Positions 51,216 through 62,150 of a DNA stretch of 64,000 nt are shown here, in pieces. The stretch's first letter is position 1; each line of letters starts with the position of its first letter. The stretch covers positions 186,001-250,000 of the forward strand of contig WION01000033.1 of NCBI GenBank assembly GCA_015039365.1. The letters are read 5' to 3'. The notes under the pieces were generated by a model. It saw nothing but the letters and a program-made list of their open reading frames with translations, was not told the origin of the DNA and did not search any database. A program made the translations under genes and the position numbers. This DNA is from Amanita rubescens (lineage: Eukaryota; Basidiomycota; Agaricomycetes; Agaricales; Amanitaceae).

Positions 51216-54200
51216 CGAAAACACCAGAGGATCTTCTCAAAAGTGTCCCCTTCCATCTTGTTTTTCGGGCTGAAGACGGCGCAACTGTCAAGACGAGTAC
51301 CATCCCATCTGAGAAATTAGCCAAGAAGGACGCCACCCCGCTCCGGGACCTGAGGACGAATGGGAACTTGTGGGTTCTTTCTACTTTGCGCCTTGACCCC
51401 ACCTTACCATACACTTCCTTCCTGTGTATAGGTCGTCGAGATACCGCTTTTGTTTTCCAGGTGATAGCAACACGATATCGGAAGACATCACACTAGGATC
51501 ATACATCTTATCGACCAAAAAAGTGCGCTTGTTCTGCATTTGACATGGAATGACGAAGCTTACTGTAATCATACTGGGTCGCAGAACGTTACCGCACTCC
51601 AAAATGCAGGAACAGAAAAGACGGTTGCGATACTCACGCTGTCCTGCAGATCAAACGCGGCGTTCAGACTTGGCCAGCAGACTTTGTCAACGTGAGGGTC
51701 ACATATGTCGTCCACCACATCACCACCCAACTGATGACCACTGAAAGGGATTCCACAGACATGTCCGAGCATGACTGGAATGTCGTTATGTTGAACAATT
51801 CCTTACTCCACGGAATGGTCTATGATCCCGAGAGTAAGACCCTGCAACCAGCCAGAGAACCTGGTAAGTCTAACTTGAAGCTTGGGTGCCTGAGTAGGCC
51901 AGATCTCTAAGGAAAGCCAGGCTGACCATTGTTCGATAATAGCATTTAAACTCAAAGGGTTCCATCCCGACCGATATGCCTCACCAGGAGGTACTACTCC
52001 TAGTTGCCTGGACAGCCAGGTAAGACCTCTACCATGCGGTCCGATTTTTGCTGCAGAGGGTTGGCTAACTTTCACCAGCATAATTTCTTAGCCCCCGCTT
52101 TTGAGGTAGTCGATGATTCCTCAGTTACGTTTACCTCAGTGAGGAATTCGCTCCAAATGTCAATGATAAAGAACGGCTTTTCTTCTTGGAGCGTAGAAGC
52201 ATCTCTGTGGGTGACACTACCCTTTAATTTCTACGTTTCCATTGTGACAAGGCTTTTGCAGTTCTGGAGGCTACAGTGGATTTTCTGGTGGTGTGAATGC
52301 CAGCGGCGGCCAATCATCCCAGGATCTCCAGACTGCAGCCAAGGAACAAACGATGGACGTTGTCCATTCATCGTACAATGTGCGTTTACTATGCGTGGTC
52401 TGGATGTATATTATGATTTTGACACCCAGTTTTAATAGTTCCCACGCGTGAAGGTCTTTCTCGATGGCGATGACCTCGAAGTGTCGGACGTTTGCAAAGA
52501 GTTCATCCGCACGGAGGGCCAAGGATACGATGGCGTCCAGAAGTTTTACAATAAATTTGGTGAGCTCTGTGTCTCCTGTTTTCATGAAGCGCTTAGGTTT
52601 ATGTGTGAACAGGCACCATTTTTAGCTGTTCTGTTGTACTCGGAGCCCGCTTGCATAGCACCGTTGAATCGAGCTCATGCATAGAGGTCACGGGACAGAC
52701 AACGAAAGAACAAAAGACAGCTGCGGTTTCTGCCTCGTTCTCATCTCCGTTTGCTTCTGGATCGGCCGGAGCTTCAAAATCTCGGTGTATGAACTGGGAG
52801 GCGCGAGGCGGGACGACATTCTTGGCGATTGAGTGAGTATGAAGTCAAGGGTGTCTAACCGAATACTGAAGCATATTGCCGATAGACCGACTGCGTGGAT
52901 CAACACAGTTGGCACGTACCAGAATTGGAGAGTGATAGAGGTAAGTCAGACTCCTACCCAGTCCCTCGGAGCTAGCTTGACGATGTTATGTAAGCGTATT
53001 GCTCTGGAGGGACTGGCAAATAACATGCGTCAACAACGTCGCGGTAGCGTTACTTTCTGTGACATCTTTTCGGACTTTGAATAACTTGAGCGCGCGTTGG
53101 CCGTGCCGTATCACCCAGTTGCATGGCACGCCTGTCCCCTGGCCACAATTGCTCGGCTTGACAAAAGGTGAGTGGTATATCAATTCTTGTACCATATCTA
53201 ACCCTCTGACTCAAAATTTCAGCCAATCTCGGCGATTTCTCTATGTCTAGTCAAACAGATATGGTTGTTGATCCGTATTGCCCATCGTTCGATGAAATCC
53301 GGGCCAAAACACTTGAGAATCTCGGAAGACGGCCATGTCTATGGCAGGTTCGCGTCTGTGATGCGATTTTACGTGGCCAAGACGTCATCTCGCTTGCGGC
53401 TACTGGCAGTGGGAAGACCTTAACCTTCTGGATGCCGCTCTTATTCCGGCCACAAGGAATCCAGATCATTGTCACACCCTTAAACATTCTTGGGGAACAA
53501 AATACGGAGCTTTTGAGCAGGTTGGACATAGAAGGAATCTTCATATCGGCTAAAACTGCGACAGAATGGAATTTTCGGGTGAGCCTTTGACATTCTTTGC
53601 ATATTCAACATATTTGCTCACAACTTGAGTAGCTCATTGCTTCATTTCGATATCGAGTCATCATCGTCAATCCGGAGGAGCTGATGCGGCCTAAAGGCGG
53701 CTTTGAGAAGCTCCTCAGCGATAAGACTTTCAATGACCACGTCATCAGTATCGTCATTGACGAAGCCCACTGTATCTCACAGTGGGGAACTTTTCGACCT
53801 GAATACCGTGAAATCGGACGTCTTCGTTATTTGCAGCGTAAACCCTGCCCAACTCTAGCGACATCGGCAACAATGTCATCAGGTGTAATCGACGACGTCA
53901 AGAAAGTCTTGCACCTTCGTGAAGAAGCTTTATTCATTTCCCGTTGCTCTACCGATCGCACCAACATCAAGATACTCGTCCGCCCAATTCTCAATCCCAT
54001 TCGCACGTTCCGGGACCTTTCGTTCTTATTATGCAACTGGAAGCTTGGTGATCCACCACCGCCGAAGTTTCTGGTCTTTTTCGACAACATCAACGAGTCT
54101 GTTTTAGCCGGCCTATTCTTGCGAAGCTTATTGCCTAAAGATCAACACCACCGTGTCAAGTGGTTCAATTCAGAGATGTCAGATAAGTTCAAGCGGAATG

Positions 54201-57200
54201 AAGCAGGACGGTTGGCTCGGGGTGAAACGTGGGGTCTGATGGCAACCGATTCATTCGGGATGGTGAGTTCACGTTAGCGCAAATTTACAATGTACTAAGG
54301 GATGCTCAGGGTATGGATCTACCTGACATCGCAATTGTTATCCAATGGCGTGCCACTCCATCTATATCAGCTCTTTGGCAACGATTTGGACGTTGCGTTC
54401 GTGATCCGACCCTTGAGGGTACCGCAATTTTTTTTGCCGAAAAGGAGTATTTCGACGTTCTCGCAAACGAAAAAAAGAAACGAAAGCGCAATTCTTCTTC
54501 TATCAAAATCGAACCAGGTACATCATCGACTGCCAAACAAACTAAACTGGGGCCTTCTACGAGTCGGTCAGCGGCATCCCGGGACCACGAGGCTTCCGAC
54601 GAAGAGGGAGAGGAGGAAGGGGAGGAGGAGGAGGAGGCGGAGGAGGAGGAGAAGGATGACTCTGATGATGCCGAGGATGAGAAGGACGACGAGAAGGGGA
54701 AGGGGAAGAAAAAGAAGCCCTCAACGTACTCGAGAAAGAAATCCAAAAAAGAGAAGATTGAACCTGCTGTTTTCACCTTGCTTAATGCCGATACCCGGGG
54801 GGTCAGTTGTCGCCGCCAGCCATTCAGCGATCAGTTTGAAAATACAAAAGCTGGTGAGTTTCACATTTGTGACTGTATGACGTTTTGTCTGATATATTCA
54901 AGTATCCCTCCACCTTGAATGTGACCCGAGTATGCTCAACGGTTGTGACCGCTGCCGTCCGGCTGTCATTGAGACGTGCTGTGATATACACAACCCGGAG
55001 CTTGCTAGTCTGTACAAGGCCACTGTCATCAAGACTCCCCGTCAAGTTGGCCGTTCGCGCTTGCCACTAAAGAAGGAAATGAGCGCTGAGGACAAAGAGC
55101 ATCAGCAGGAGAAGGATCAGGCGCTTCGCATGGACTTGGAGAAGTGGCGGCGCGACATGACGGCGAAGAAGTACAGTCGTGGGCACCTTCGCAATCTCGG
55201 CGCTGGCCTGGTGATGGGTACAACAACTCGTGATCGCATCGTCGAGTGTGCAAGATATGGCAAGATCAGGACCATTGCTAACCTTGACCGCGAAACCAAG
55301 TGGACGGGCGCAAACGAGTTTGGCAACGATATACTCAGGATGATAGAAACACATTATCCCATCGACCCACCTCCTATCATTTCCATCGAGCAGATTACCG
55401 AGGCGTCATCAAATGCCGGCTATTCACATGAATTACCATTTACACAGAATGTCGGGCACAGTGACTCAGCGTTACGAGCAAAACGTCAAGTGAAGTGTAG
55501 CGTGTGTCATCTGGAGGGCCATACGAGTTCGTTCACTGATTGTCCACTCTGACACTCTGTGATTAACACGTACTAGTGCGAAGCAAGAAGTGCAAAGCGA
55601 ATCAAAACAAGGAAAATATCCCGGTGAATGAGCCACCGCTTCTACCATCAGCGCTACCGCAGCCATCGTCTGTTGCGCAGCTTCCACCCATCTTTGCATC
55701 GTCGCTTTCAGGAACGACATTATCTGCTTCAACAATTGCTTCAATTTCATCGCACTTATCCATTTCGCTTTCTCAACCACAGACAAAAAGGCAAAGGAAA
55801 AAGAAAAACTAGAACAGCTCTATAACGACATCATCAAACTCCGGCTTTTCCATCTCGTCACTTATGTCTATACTTTCCACTGTCCGTCCAGTCCGTACCT
55901 GCATCAGTTCGTGTCCTCTACTTAGCAAATCGTCAATAACATGTGTTGTTTTCCGCCCTGGAGTGAAAACGTGAAGCAAAGATTCTTCATATTGCAGCAA
56001 CAGCTCGGAGAATGTCTTGTCTAGGTTTGCGTCGCAATGTGCCGTAGTTTCATTCACCAGAAGAAAGTTGCGTTGCATGATTTGCTGCACTGACTTGTAG
56101 TTTCCGACCAGCGGTGACTCGGTAATGATGCGTTTGATTGTGCGGTTAGGTCCCTCACCACCGTGATCGACCTAGTATAATGCGTGAGTCCTTCAAGTTT
56201 CAACCACCAATGCAAAGAAATCTGACTTTGATTCGCATATTATGGAGTTCCACATACCAATCAACAGCGCGGAATTTTCCTGGCTTCCCTGTCACGTTGA
56301 TGAGCCAGTTGTACCTGATTGCATGCCGTGTCCGCTCGGAGAGCTCAAAGTGGACTGTAGTTAGGAATCGGGTGAGGTGAGTTGCATATTTGTGTTTTCC
56401 GGTGGCCTTGAATAGAGCAATCCATGGTAACAGGCATCTCTCCACACGTGCAATATCTCCGTGGTTCATTGCCCATGAAAGCTCTTCGTATAATGCGAGA
56501 TACTTCAAGACAAGTGTAGCATTCTCGAATAGCTGATCCCGTTCACTTGTAGGATTTAATCGGCTCAAAGGCAAGTCCTCGTTACTTGTGAATTCAAGCG
56601 CTAACGTATTTGCCATTTTCTTCAGGTCCTCAACTGTAGGCTGTGACGCAGCAAAACATTCAAGGGTTGTATGATCTGGATTCAGTCTCCGTGCAAGAAT
56701 CCGCCAGCAATCGAGACGTCGGCAAATTCCAACGTGAGTGATGCTTTGATGCATTCTTCGGAAACCTGGCTTCGTTGTCATGACATGAGTTTCTCTAGGA
56801 CGTAAAACATTGATCTCGTTCATCATGCAAGATGCATCTTTGCGTGCTGTATCGGGTTTGACAAGGACACGGTGAAGCGTATCCGTGCAAGCCATTTTGC
56901 AGTGGAAGAGCCCTGGACAAAAGAGAACACACTGTTTCCGATGATATGGTTCGTCTTCAATTGACCGGCGTTGGTGAATCGATTGAATACGCTCCCCTGT
57001 TCCTAGATCACCATGGAACGGAAGGATATATTCAGTAACGTCGAAGTCGGGGTCGTGTTCATCGTCAGAGATTTCGTCTGGATCCAGAATACCTGCTTGT
57101 TCTAGTAAGTTATCGATTGCCTGAATATTTCCGCTAGTCGTCGAGTTATTGACTTCCATTGTGTACGCAGGCAGGATTTTGGTTTTGACGAGTGGTATCG

Positions 57201-59378
57201 CTTCAAGCGCTTCGGGTTCACCAACATCGTTCAGGAACTTCTGGAAGTAAACTGGTCCATACGTGCAGAGATCTCGGAGGAAAAGCCATGCAGTAAAGCG
57301 GTCCCGTGCAGTCAACCCATCCTCGTCAAGTTCATCTGTCAGCAATGCTACCAAGTCCAAGTAAGTCTTCTTGTTCAGTAGAACATCGACGTTGCAAGGG
57401 TTGAACGAGGACTTCTCCCATAGTTCTTTCGAGCATTTCAAGTCCTCACGTTTTACACCATGCATGAGGGGAAAGAAAAGACCCGAGGTAAGATGCCGCA
57501 GGTTTTCCGTGGTTTTCTCAACAGTTGGGACAGATGTCTTCAAGAGGACATCTACATTGTCATAAGCAATAGCAAAAGACATCGTTCGGCCAAGGTCTTG
57601 CAACGCTCGTCTAGCATTTATCGAAAGAGACTTGATGGCATCATAGATAGCCGTCATCGAGATGCTGATCCCCATATGAGCAAGTGTTTCAATAACTTTC
57701 TCTGGTGCTCGGCAAGCGTGAAGGAATATGCCGAAGACACTTTGGAACGGGTTTGCCTTCTGACTGGTGCTCTGCATAAAAATACTGATGATAACTGTTT
57801 TCTTCTAGACAGCAATTCGATTGTATGTGAATCAAATAGCAAATGCCTCACGATTTTACGCAGAGCAAGCCGACGGTTTGATTTCTTCTCATTTTTTTGC
57901 TCTGGAGAGGTTGGAGGCGTCCTAACAGTTCCTTGAAGTGCAGCGTCATCATCATCATCAGTTTCACCATCACCAGGACTAGCCCTAGCAACATTGCCAT
58001 CAGAATTCGCCAGTTGTTTATTCTTTGCCGATAGCAAGATATCGAGCAGAGCCCAGAGCCGAGGAGCAGTATCAGCTACATCCGAAGCCAAGTCCTCAAG
58101 ATCAAAGTCATCAATATCCTCTGGTGTTGCTCGTTGGGCCGAGAAATTCCATCCAGCACTTGGCTTGACAAGGTCCTTGATTTCACGCACATAGACACGG
58201 TGCAGAGCCTCACAAGCAGCCTTCTCAGCATTCCTAGGCAATTTGGCATGTCTTAACAGACTCCTGAGGACGTCACCAGACTGCTGAAGTAGCTCAGCAG
58301 TGTATGCGCTGCTCTTGAAGCGCCGCTCGGTCAAGAGAGCAATGACGAGGTCCGGAATTGAGCAGCCAGATGCATCAAATGCATCCAATATAGCCGTAAA
58401 GTCCCTTTGAGGTAGTGGCTGTATGCCCTGTACTTGTGGCTGTTGTAACTCAGGCATTGTCGAGCAGAAGGATAGTGCATATATACATCTAGTATTTCGA
58501 CGTTCCCCCGACGCTGTACGACGTACATATTTTTAGAAATACATTTCAAGGTCCGCCGCGGCCGAAGCCAAACGTGACAACTGGTGACAACGCGGGACGT
58601 TGTTGACGCATGTTATTTGCCAGTCCCTCCAGAGCGACATGCTTACATAACGAGCGATGCTGGGACTGGGTAGGAGTCTGGAGGTAAGTTAGATCTTTAA
58701 TGTTTACTTGAGAAGAATAATTAATGGCGTGTACTAGCGTCACAGCGTGAGAAATATCCTCAATGTAGGGCCCAGACTCATGCTATTCGACGGCATGTCT
58801 GGGATATTGCCGTATATCGAGCCGAACAGGGTCTACCTAATTGGTAGTGATGGTCGGCTGCTGAAGTGCTCTTCCAGTGGTGTCATTAGCCTCATTGATC
58901 CTAACAATGCTCAGGACGGCAGTGCAACTCAGGTATGTGGCTGCCTCGTAGTTTTTTCAACACCTTGATAGACAGATTTAGTGGTTTATTGTCAAGTCCG
59001 ATCTCCGGGTAACTGTAACTGACTTGGACAATCAAAAAGAACTGCGCTATGACGCCGGGACTGGTGTTAGTGCAGGCGAACCATCCTTTTCATGGAAGGT
59101 CTGGCAGGCGTCACCGGGGTCTGACTCTTTCTTGTGATTATCCGTTCTTGCCACTGTTGTAATGACGCTGAATGCTGATCAATTATTTCTCTGGCAGCAT
59201 ATCTTGTTCCAACTCTGAGGAAAAGAATATAGCCCTTGAGGCGGACATTTCACCCTCTGATAAGGTAAGTCAGAACATTTGTTACCCTAAAATTGAGATC
59301 TGATGTTTTGTGCAGGTTTTAATGAAACCCCTCGATATACGTAGTGATAATCAAGTCTGGCGCCTTTTGCTAGTTTAG
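51188..59378 (+). CDS. MACPF-like gene, interrupted in an intron by a DNA transposon
   Basis: Approximate multi-exon model. Exons between 51188 and 52940 encode a polar N-terminal region and then a MACPF-type domain; the FGT-x-F signature forms across an intron near 52560-52609, followed by the Gly-rich and NWRVIE segments usual in fungal MACPF proteins. After the transposon (52947-58680), coding resumes near 58740 and continues in short exons to a stop at about 59378, giving a small beta-rich C-terminal domain. The MACPF superfamily includes perforin-like pore formers, but many fungal members are uncharacterised. The start at 51188 is the last ATG of the 5' minisatellite in the right frame. 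Some internal exon borders are unresolved and it may be damaged. Confidence 0.5.
52938..52946. repeat. Target-site duplication, left copy (9 bp)
   Basis: GAGGTAAGT directly precedes the left transposon end and is repeated exactly after the right end. It is also the exon end and 5' splice site (GAG|GTAAGT) of the host gene. Confidence 0.85.
52947..53040. repeat. Left terminal inverted repeat
   Basis: Begins CAGACTCCTACCCAGTCCC. The outer 19 bases match the right end perfectly; a variable spacer follows; the inner 40 bases (GCTCTGG to AACAACGTC) match perfectly again. CCAGTCCC (52958-52965) and GGGACTGG (53009-53016) are complementary, so the repeat can fold on itself. Confidence 0.9.
53243..55812 (+). 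CDS. RecQ-type DEAH helicase of the transposon
   Basis: Five exons, 53243-53578, 53633-54262, 54310-54853, 54903-55526 and 55577-55812, give about 789 residues in phase. Helicase motifs are all present: ATGSGKT (about 53-59), TPLNIL, DEAHCISQWGTFRPEYR (about 155; the RecQ signature), ATSATMS, ATDSFGMGMDLPDI (built across the intron at 54263-54309) and QRFGRCVRD (about 346). No RQC or HRDC domain is apparent. Instead there is an acidic Glu/Asp block (about 430-475), a CDRC..CC cluster and a CSVCHLEGH..C zinc-knuckle near the C-terminus, suggesting nucleic-acid contacts. The last intron, with a weak GTTCGT donor, completes the knuckle; otherwise the protein ends at 55552. Its stop overlaps the convergent DUF6589 gene by four bases. 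Confidence 0.88.
55809..58457 (-). CDS. DUF6589 protein of the transposon, candidate DDE-type transposase
   Basis: Three exons, 58457-57852, 57804-56227 and 56171-55809, close in phase to 848 residues. DUF6589 is a fungal domain of unknown function, abundant in basidiomycetes. Recognisable segments: ISIFMQSTSQKANPFQSVFG (about 207), AIAYDNVDVLL (D284/D287), TSGLFFPLMHG, MEVNNSTTSGNI, PFHGDLGTGERIQSI (D468), FRAVDWYVELHN (D717, E721), then VDHGGEGPNRTIKRI. The YDN / GD / D..E order is what an RNase H-like DDE transposase would show; this is my inference. The first 200 residues are helical and acidic and could recognise the ends. Starts at ATG 58457, 139 bp from the right inverted repeat. Confidence 0.85.
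58596..58680. repeat. Right terminal inverted repeat
   Basis: Reverse complement of the left end; starts CAGACTCCTACCCAGTCCC when read inward from 58680. It lacks about 9 bp of the left spacer. It contains the same self-complementary CCAGTCCC/GGGACTGG pair. Confidence 0.9.
58681..58689. repeat. Target-site duplication, right copy (9 bp)
   Basis: GAGGTAAGT, identical to 52938-52946, immediately after the right inverted repeat. Confidence 0.85.
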
Positions 59379-60690
59379 GGTTGAAATTTTTGTTGGAAGC
59401 AAAGTTGCTTGAGTACTACTTGTATTAGGATGGACAATTGAAATGTACTTGAACGGTGGTGAATCACCAATTGTCACTTGGAAGAGGTGGGCCATTGTCG
59501 AACTCACTCTCCTCACTTTCAGACACTTCACTCTCGCTCGACCCTTATGGAGTGAAATTTAACTTCAGAGCGCAGTGCACACCCAGCGCGTCTTCTTCAC
59601 TGGATTCAAGGCTGGCGTGTTCAGGCTCCGATGAAATCATATGGGCAGGTCAGCGCGTTTAACTTTAAGCGCTACCGATATGCCATAGTACCTTCGTCGT
59701 GCTACGTTACTAGCTCTCTGTCGCTTTCCGGAAATGCCCTACTCCCTCTCTTTTGAGGCAGTCGGATAATTTTCATTCAGAGTACTATATCTGTTTACTC
59801 GAGTCTTTTTGCTTAGCATGGGGATTTATATTTACGCGATCGTTTCGATGTACGTTCTTTTACAATGCAAAAAAGTACTTGCTGCCAACGGCGGCCCAAA
59901 GGATACATCGTCTAGCAGTGGTCGAATACTTGTTGGACAATTATAGTGCATGTTAGCAAGTCAGACAACTCTGATATCTGCCGGGGGAGGTCAGGAGAGC
60001 CATGTTGAGGTGGCTTACCCGATGCGGACAGGGTCGAGGCTTGAAGCCTTCACCCCTATATCATCCAAATAGCGTACCGTTTTGAGTTTCCCCTATCCTC
60101 ACGGCTGGAGAAGCTGAGGACATCCACGAAGTAGCAGAAAACGCGCGTCAGAGGGCCCCCATGATGGATCTCGTTTGTCAACTGAGAGCCTTTTCTTGTC
60201 GATCCCAATCAGAGTAGCATCGATGACTTCGACTTGTTGCCAACGTCAGCTTGGATTCCGCCACCCATGAGAGAGCAAACTTGGAGACATACAATGTTGG
60301 CCCTGCAGGCTGCGGCGCGCCCTCGCTAATGCTATTGAGCAAATACATGAATTGGAGCAGAATGCACATGCCTTCTTTCTCCCAAGTGAAGCCTTACGAA
60401 TTGATCATTCCGAAATCGGCTCCCGTTCTTCGATATGTCCCAATCACTTCTCGGCGCTTGCTTGGTCCAAATCGCTCTCGACAATTTTAGACACCTCTCT
60501 CTACTAGACACTTGGTAAGTGCGAGTAGTATGCGGGTTAAAACGAAACGCACACCTAGCGCGTCCTCTTCAAGCTCGCGTCCGCGACTCCGCGTCTGAAG
60601 GCTCTGCAGTGCTAGAATTGGCCAGTCCCAACATTGCTTGTTATGGAAATGTGACGTCCTAGACAGTCAACTCTGTTAAACGGTAACACG
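59379..60690. other. Intergenic
   Basis: Ser-rich short frames (59456-59662) and a related block near 60535-60610 with GCGCGTC-TCTTCA words may be decayed copies of each other. No gene supported. Confidence 0.35.
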
Positions 60691-60845
60691 CTAATAGTAA
60701 AGATGTACTCAGTTACGAGTGTTCGTACTGGTATTAGTTGCATACCTAATAGTAAAGATGTACTGTACGACATAGATTAGAAAGGTATGCGTGGAAATTG
60801 TTAGAATTATCTCACCTCAGTTACGAGTGTTCGTACTGAGGTGAG
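60691..60845. repeat. Short repeats and a hairpin
   Basis: TAATAGTAAAGATGTACT occurs twice (about 60692 and 60749) and CAGTTACGAGTGTTCGTACT twice (about 60710 and 60819). The second copy is set in an inverted repeat, 60811-60845, whose arms are CTCACCTCAG and CTGAGGTGAG with an inner TACGA/TCGTA pair and a GTGT loop. Confidence 0.8.
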
Positions 60846-61902
60846 AGAGAGGAATGAGGGTCTATATATATGTTTACGAATGTATCCGTGAAGCGTATAA
60901 TGCGGCATGTAACAATGGGAATGAGCAAGTGAGTAGAATGAGGCAAATGATGCGCTTTATACCTGTAAAGCGCATCTTATGACGTACTAAGCGTTGCAAT
61001 GTTCAACAAACTCCACTTCAGCTCGTCCAGGTATACAACAAACATAACCGCTGGTGACCCATCCCGCGGGACCATCTCATTGAGTACCCAACGTTCTCCT
61101 CAACAGGGCGCTACCGTTCAGGTGCGAACCACTTTTAATTATTATTTTTATTAAATCTCACCCGACCTAGTTTTCCCACCGCGGGACAAAATCCCTACAC
61201 GATCTTCTCACAGAACAAGGCGCACTTTCGCACCTTATGCATCGACTGGTGAGCCATTGTTCACGCCGAAATCATTAGACTTGTTCCCAGTTGCCGGAGA
61301 CGACGCGTTCAGGGCTCAAACGAATAGCGAGGACGTATATATATGATACTTTTACAGCGGTGAGCAAGGATGGGTTTTTGTTCAGCCCGAAACAGCGTGA
61401 GCAACGAAAAGACTCGTGGACTTGTGCTGTCCCTGGGGCTCTCGCTACTTTGGAATGCGTCTATTGAAAATTAGGGAGCCAAGCAGCGATATTACACTTG
61501 CTATTACTTAAGTAAATCGAATAAAGGAACGCGAGATTGAACTTCCGTTGAACCGAAAAAAACAGCTTGGCACTTGGTATTCCGAAAACGGAGCCCAGAA
61601 AAGGGGACACGCGTTGACGTTGAGGGATTCCAAACATAAAAAGGGCTGTGGTATAGCTGTGTGAGAAGATCGGACTATCAAGTTGTGACCGCATGCAACC
61701 ATACCTGGGTGAGGGCCGAACACGTATTCTGGATGACAGATGCGACAGGCACAACCCTGTCATGCCCGCCAAGACGGAAACCACCAAGTACGCAGAAAGC
61801 TAGACCTGGGGGAGAGATTATGAAGGAAAAAGATATTCGGATACGGGGAAATGAACCCCGAGCTGCCGCGGTCAGTCTTTCACGATGAAAGGCGGCAATG
61901 TT
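60846..61902. other. Intergenic
   Basis: No supported gene. Minus-strand frames at 61461-61787 overlap one another and have no family. Confidence 0.35.
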
Positions 61903-62150
61903 AGCCTGTAAACAATCATAATCAGATCTGTGTAGGGGGAGCGCTGTGTAACTAGTGCAGATATTGCGAAGAGGTGTAGAGAATCATCACCTCAGTGCAT
62001 TACGTCGCAATCTTTCCGAACATTCCGTTCATCACGAAGGAGTTGGATAGCATTCGGCGACAGGATAAGCGCGTGCAAAGAGTTAGACCGCTTTTGTAGG
62101 GTACGAGACATCTATCCTTACTCCTACCCTCGGATCTCTACGTCACGGTT

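Larger units (their letters stand above)
52947..58680. mobile_element. DNA transposon carrying RecQ-type helicase and DUF6589 genes
   Basis: A 5,734-bp unit bounded by inverted repeats (94 and 85 bp, starting 5'-CAGACTCC) and by an exact 9-bp duplication, GAGGTAAGT. It contains exactly two genes, convergent and nearly filling it: a RecQ-type helicase (+) and a DUF6589 protein (-). Both reading frames close without disruption, the termini match closely and the target duplication is perfect, so insertion appears recent. No known transposase family (hAT, Mutator, KDZ, PiggyBac) was recognised inside; the DUF6589 protein is the best transposase candidate by its acidic motifs. Confidence 0.88.

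Noticed and set aside
54302..54880. Arg-rich 192-codon frame in a second frame of the helicase
   Set aside because: It is a by-product of the GA-rich acidic block; the helicase frame carries the real motifs.
57371..57936. Plus-strand frames over the DUF6589 gene
   Set aside because: Antisense shadows of a long family-supported exon; no own splice or start context.
52947..58680. Subtelomeric telomere-linked helicase instead of a transposon gene
   Set aside because: No telomeric repeat is present, and the gene sits inside inverted repeats with a target-site duplication, in the middle of ordinary genes.
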